A DNA stretch of 31,899 bases. Source: a virus. The stretch is from positions 1-31,899 of IMG/VR virus record IMGVR_UViG_3300003322_000272; one strand, given 5' to 3'. Each line of letters begins with the position of its first letter. The first letter of the stretch is position 1. Positions 29,243-31,899 of this stretch are shown piece by piece. A program made the position numbers and the translations under genes. The notes under the pieces are model-generated. The model saw only the letters and a program-made list of their open reading frames with translations, made no database searches and had not been told where the DNA came from.

Positions 29243-29988
29243 AACTTTGTGCCATATATTGTGCGTGGTCAGATTGCCTGGATTTACTCGAGAAGTCTAT
29301 TGAAAACATTCTGCCTGTTGTAGATGGCGTCATAGTCGTATACTCGGAATACTCTAATTATGGCGAATACGCTAAATTCAGTATACATACTACAAATGAC
29401 AAAATATCATTCGTTAACTATAATCCAACTCTTAAATTCGCACCTCACGTCAATGAGACAAATAAACGCAACTACGGGCTAGAAATAGCCAAGAAAGCAG
29501 GTTACGATTATTTCATAATGATGGATTCAGATGAATTTTATTTCAGAGATGAGGTAAATGAATCAAAATCGTACTTGAAGGCAAATCCACAATTGAATGG
29601 TTTGGTATGCCATATTAACGTAATCTTCGCAAAGCCTACTCTATGGTGTGTTGATCACACCCTTGTGCCATTCATACATAAATTAAACAGCAACACTTCC
29701 GTTGGCAACTTCAAAAATTATCCATTTACATACGATTATCGCGGCGATTGCCACATAGATCCAACCAGACGGGTAAATTATACTGATGGGATAGAAATGT
29801 GCGACGTGATAATGTGGCATGCGTCATGGTATCGTAAAGATTACCGGATCAAGATAAACAACAGTGCAGCGCGTGCAAATATTATGAAAAGCTCGATCCT
29901 GAAAGATTTAGAGAACGCTGCGCCAGGCGTTTACAATGAGTTCTACCGTGACAACTTGAAAGAATGTCATAACTACTTTAATATATGA
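29239..29988 (+). CDS. Glycosyltransferase family 2-like protein (DSDE site)
   Basis: 249 residues. Start KLCAIYCAWSDCLDLLEKSI; NETNKRNYGLEIAKKAGYDY leads to MMDSDEFYF with Asp96-x-Asp98-Glu99, the GT-A metal site; MWHASWYRKDYRIKI is a typical C-terminal catalytic/acceptor region. The pattern 'R-N-x-G-x-x-x-A ... D-x-D-E-F' is common in glycosyltransferases of capsule and O-antigen clusters. Last sugar-transfer gene before the membrane protein. Four-base overlaps. Confidence 0.74.
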   Translation: MKLCAIYCAWSDCLDLLEKSIENILPVVDGVIVVYSEYSNYGEYAKFSIHTTNDKISFVNYNPTLKFAPHVNETNKRNYGLEIAKKAGYDYFIMMDSDEFYFRDEVNESKSYLKANPQLNGLVCHINVIFAKPTLWCVDHTLVPFIHKLNSNTSVGNFKNYPFTYDYRGDCHIDPTRRVNYTDGIEMCDVIMWHASWYRKDYRIKINNSAARANIMKSSILKDLENAAPGVYNEFYRDNLKECHNYFNI

Positions 29989-30266
29989 TACTATTTATTG
30001 CTTGTGTGCTAGTGGCATCAATGTGGTGCTTTGGTGTTTACGCCGTATTCGATTCAAACCATCTTTTGGGTAAATTTGGATCGTTTTTAGAGCGTATAAT
30101 CGGGACTAATATATGCAGGCCATTATTCCTTTGTCCAACATGTATGGCTTCATTTTGGGGGCTTATTACTGGCCTAGTGCTAATAGGATTCAATTGGCAA
30201 CTACCATGTTTTATGATTTGCCTTTGCGGTTTCAATTTCGTTGTAAGTAACCTTTTACCAGAATGA
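29985..30266 (+). CDS. Membrane protein with CPTC motif (DUF1360-like)
   Basis: 93 residues, hydrophobic at about 2-20 (ILFIACVLVASMWCFGVYA), 55-71 (SFWGLITGLVLIGF) and 73-88. A CPTCMASFWG motif is seen at about residue 50-59, recalling DUF1360-type membrane proteins with a CxxC next to S-x-W/F-x-G. Small proteins of this type occur in many phages between the early and tail genes. Overlaps both neighbours by four bases. Function unknown. Confidence 0.6.
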   Translation: MILFIACVLVASMWCFGVYAVFDSNHLLGKFGSFLERIIGTNICRPLFLCPTCMASFWGLITGLVLIGFNWQLPCFMICLCGFNFVVSNLLPE

Positions 30267-30835
30267 AGTTTAATCTGTTTAAAAACAAAATAAATCCGGT
30301 GCTCAATATGCACAACGAGCAATTCGCTCACAAGATCGAATTTGCATTCGAGGCCAACGGAAAGAAATATTACCAATTTATTGAAGAATTTGAAATACCG
30401 GCCGGTAGATATAAGTGGATCAGCGCTTATCTTCAGGAGCATGATTTAAGAATTGAACCGGAAGTACTCTCATCTTATTGCGATCAAATAGACACAGCAT
30501 TAAACGCCGGACGGCTTTCAGAGGTAGCGATAATAAATGAGAAGATTCGGGGCCGGACAAAGCTGGCATTTAGTCCAGACACGATAAAACGTCTTGCCTC
30601 TGTTATTTATTTCGATGAAACCGAAGAATTGAATGACTATAGCATGTCATACGGTCGAAAAAAGATTTCGGAATGGGATAAGAGTGACACAGTAAGTTTT
30701 TTTTTGACAAGGCCAATCAGGGAGTTATTAGGTCTGAGCGATACATCAGAAACGCATTTGCGGAATTATTTGACGGCCACGGAGATTTTAATGGATCTGA
30801 GAACAGAAAAGACAGAAGACACCCAGATTCAGTGA
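30263..30835 (+). CDS. Tail assembly chaperone, short (gpG-like) form
   Basis: 190 residues, soluble, helical, with RYKWISAYLQEHDLRIEPEV in the middle and a polar tail. Its position immediately before the tape measure, followed by a second ORF reachable only by a -1 shift, is the layout of phage tail assembly chaperones (lambda gpG/gpGT). The shift site is the T9 run at 30697-30705, with zero-frame codons AGT TTT TTT TTG. The short form ends at TGA 30833-30835. Confidence 0.7.
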   Translation: MKFNLFKNKINPVLNMHNEQFAHKIEFAFEANGKKYYQFIEEFEIPAGRYKWISAYLQEHDLRIEPEVLSSYCDQIDTALNAGRLSEVAIINEKIRGRTKLAFSPDTIKRLASVIYFDETEELNDYSMSYGRKKISEWDKSDTVSFFLTRPIRELLGLSDTSETHLRNYLTATEILMDLRTEKTEDTQIQ

Positions 30836-31008
30836 TAGGCGAATTTGTGAAAGAGCGTGATATAGAATTTATAACTATTGCAAGAAAATTGAATAAGGAT
30901 TATGATTGGATATCGAAAATATCATGGTTTGACTATAATTTTCATATCTTAGTACTGAAAAGGGAAGTAGATACCCAAAAAAACACGAGCGATGAGCTGG
31001 CGAGATAA
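30263..31008 (+). CDS. Tail assembly chaperone, frameshifted (gpGT-like) long form
   Basis: If ribosomes slip back one base on TTTTTTTTTG (30697-30706), the product continues in the other frame to TAA 31006-31008, giving about 248 residues. The -1 frame is open from 30685, just upstream of the run, and reads like protein (RYIRNAFAELFDGHGDFNGS, then WISKISWFDYNFHILVLKRE). It has no ATG between 30685 and 30832; the only start-like codon is GTG 30832 overlapping the short-form stop. So the shift is the simplest explanation, though GTG initiation of a separate 58-aa protein is the alternative. Coordinates span the shift. Confidence 0.62.
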
Positions 31009-31032
31009 ACATCATACTTTAGTCGTATTTGG

Positions 31033-31899
31033 ATGGCCGGTAATCGAACCATTGACATTAAGATCAATTATGTCATAGATACCTCGGGCCTTAAACAAGC
31101 CCAAACAGCAACACAACAAGCGCAAAAGGCAACTGATGATTTAAGGCAATCAGCCGCTCAATCTGGAGCAAATTCATCTGCGGCTTATAAGCAGACAGCT
31201 CAATCTATCCAGGACCTAGCCGCCAAGTTAGCTGTTTTAAAACAGCGCATAATTGAATCAAACGATCCAAATAAGGTAAGGCAACTTTCAGAGCAATACA
31301 AAGCACTAAAAACGCAATTAGATCAAGATACCCAGGCTGCGTTAGGTCTAGGTAAAGCGTTAAAGGGGACCACCGACCAAACACAATCACTCGGTACACA
31401 GTTTGGCAATCTTGTACAATCAGTGAGATTATTCCTTGCGGCCGGACTTGTGCGCGAAGTCGTATCAGCCGAATTGGAAATGGCAAAACTGGCCGGTAAT
31501 GTTCAAGGCGTTAAGATAGCCTTTGACAAACTTCCAAACTCTATAACATTGCTTGACAATCTTAAGCAAAAGACTCACGGCACAGTTTCAGAATTTGACC
31601 TGATGAAAAAGGCGGTGTTTGCAGCTGATTTCGGAATACCTGTTAAGAATTTAGGAACTCTACTTGAGTTTGCTGCGGCTCGTGCTCAGCAAACCGGGCT
31701 TAATGTTGACTACCTCGTTGACTCCATCGTGCGTGGTATAGGCCAAAAATCAATTTTAAGATTGGATAACCTAGGATTATCGGCTGAGCGTCTAAAAAAC
31801 GAATTAGGCGGTGCTTCATTGAAAGCTAAATCAATAGGGGAAGTTACTGAAGCGGTCACAAAAATAGCAAACGAAGAGCTTCAGAAGATGGGAGGCTAC
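31033..31899 (+). CDS. Tape-measure protein, 3' end cut off by window
   Basis: 289 residues visible from ATG 31033; the frame is open to the last base. Typical tape-measure N-terminus: INYVIDTSGLKQAQTATQQA, a long Gln/Ala/Lys-rich coiled coil, a hydrophobic segment (VRLFLAAGLVREVVSAELEM), then the conserved helical block (IRGI-type GIGQKSILRLDNLGLSAERL, KSIGEVTEAVTKIANEELQK). The protein sets tail length and helps DNA injection. It starts 25 bases after the chaperone frame ends. The remainder and downstream baseplate genes lie outside the window. Confidence 0.85.
   Translation, partial: MAGNRTIDIKINYVIDTSGLKQAQTATQQAQKATDDLRQSAAQSGANSSAAYKQTAQSIQDLAAKLAVLKQRIIESNDPNKVRQLSEQYKALKTQLDQDTQAALGLGKALKGTTDQTQSLGTQFGNLVQSVRLFLAAGLVREVVSAELEMAKLAGNVQGVKIAFDKLPNSITLLDNLKQKTHGTVSEFDLMKKAVFAADFGIPVKNLGTLLEFAAARAQQTGLNVDYLVDSIVRGIGQKSILRLDNLGLSAERLKNELGGASLKAKSIGEVTEAVTKIANEELQKMGGY

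Noticed and set aside
30038-30442. 134-aa minus-strand ORF opposite the CPTC membrane protein and chaperone gene
   Set aside because: Antisense to two tightly coupled plus-strand genes with family-like features; no promoter or motif of its own.
1-31899. Search for tRNAs, rRNA, CRISPR arrays, insertion sequences, integrase and attachment sites
   Set aside because: None could be recognised by reading; no transposase or recombinase motif and no regular repeat-spacer pattern were seen. Short or divergent tRNAs cannot be excluded without a scan.

Overview
The window is part of the genome of a tailed double-stranded DNA phage (or prophage) of a Bacteroidota host. The phage assignment rests on a large terminase, a tail assembly chaperone followed by the start of a tape-measure gene, tail completion and fibre genes, and dense strings of short overlapping genes. 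The Bacteroidota assignment rests on two promoters of the TTG / about 20 nt / TAnnTTTG type at 19389-19519, on weak or absent Shine-Dalgarno sequences, and on protein families I associate with Bacteroidota phages. No integrase, portal or major capsid gene is visible. The window starts inside a structural gene and ends inside the tape-measure gene, so it is a fragment or an arbitrarily opened circle.

Layout. (1) 1-6.7 kb, plus strand: neck/tail completion genes, a small fibre-like protein, a 989-aa tail fibre with an embedded SGNH hydrolase and an N-terminal signal peptide, an HNH homing endonuclease joined in frame to a second signal peptide, and an alpha/beta hydrolase. (2) 6.7-8.15 kb, plus strand: small membrane and coiled-coil proteins and a DUF5675 protein, probably the lysis module. 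(3) 19.4 kb down to 8.1 kb, minus strand: one long early operon of more than 30 mostly small genes. It includes a Rad52-like annealing protein next to a RecE-like nuclease, YopX, an HNH-type zinc protein, coiled-coil proteins and a unimolecular-spanin-like lipoprotein. (4) 19.37-19.52 kb: a strikingly symmetric divergent promoter/operator region controlling the early operon and an Arc-like repressor. (5) 19.5-22.1 kb, plus strand: repressor, RNA ligase, a 33-aa membrane microprotein, probable small terminase and large terminase. (6) 22.1-30.0 kb, plus strand: an unbroken chain of overlapping genes for about seven glycosyltransferase-like proteins, one DUF115/MAF-like protein and two methyltransferase-like proteins, interrupted by an HNH/AP2 homing endonuclease. 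(7) 30.0-31.9 kb, plus strand: a CxxC membrane protein, a tail assembly chaperone with a likely programmed -1 frameshift on a T9 run, and the start of the tape-measure protein.

How it fits together. The Arc-like repressor probably acts at the central palindrome to set the balance between the minus-strand early operon (recombination, takeover and many unknown small proteins) and its own transcript. The plus-strand late region packages DNA and builds the tail. The large sugar-transfer cassette sits between packaging and tail genes, so its product is more likely to decorate virions or the host surface late in infection than to act in early replication. That last point is inference.
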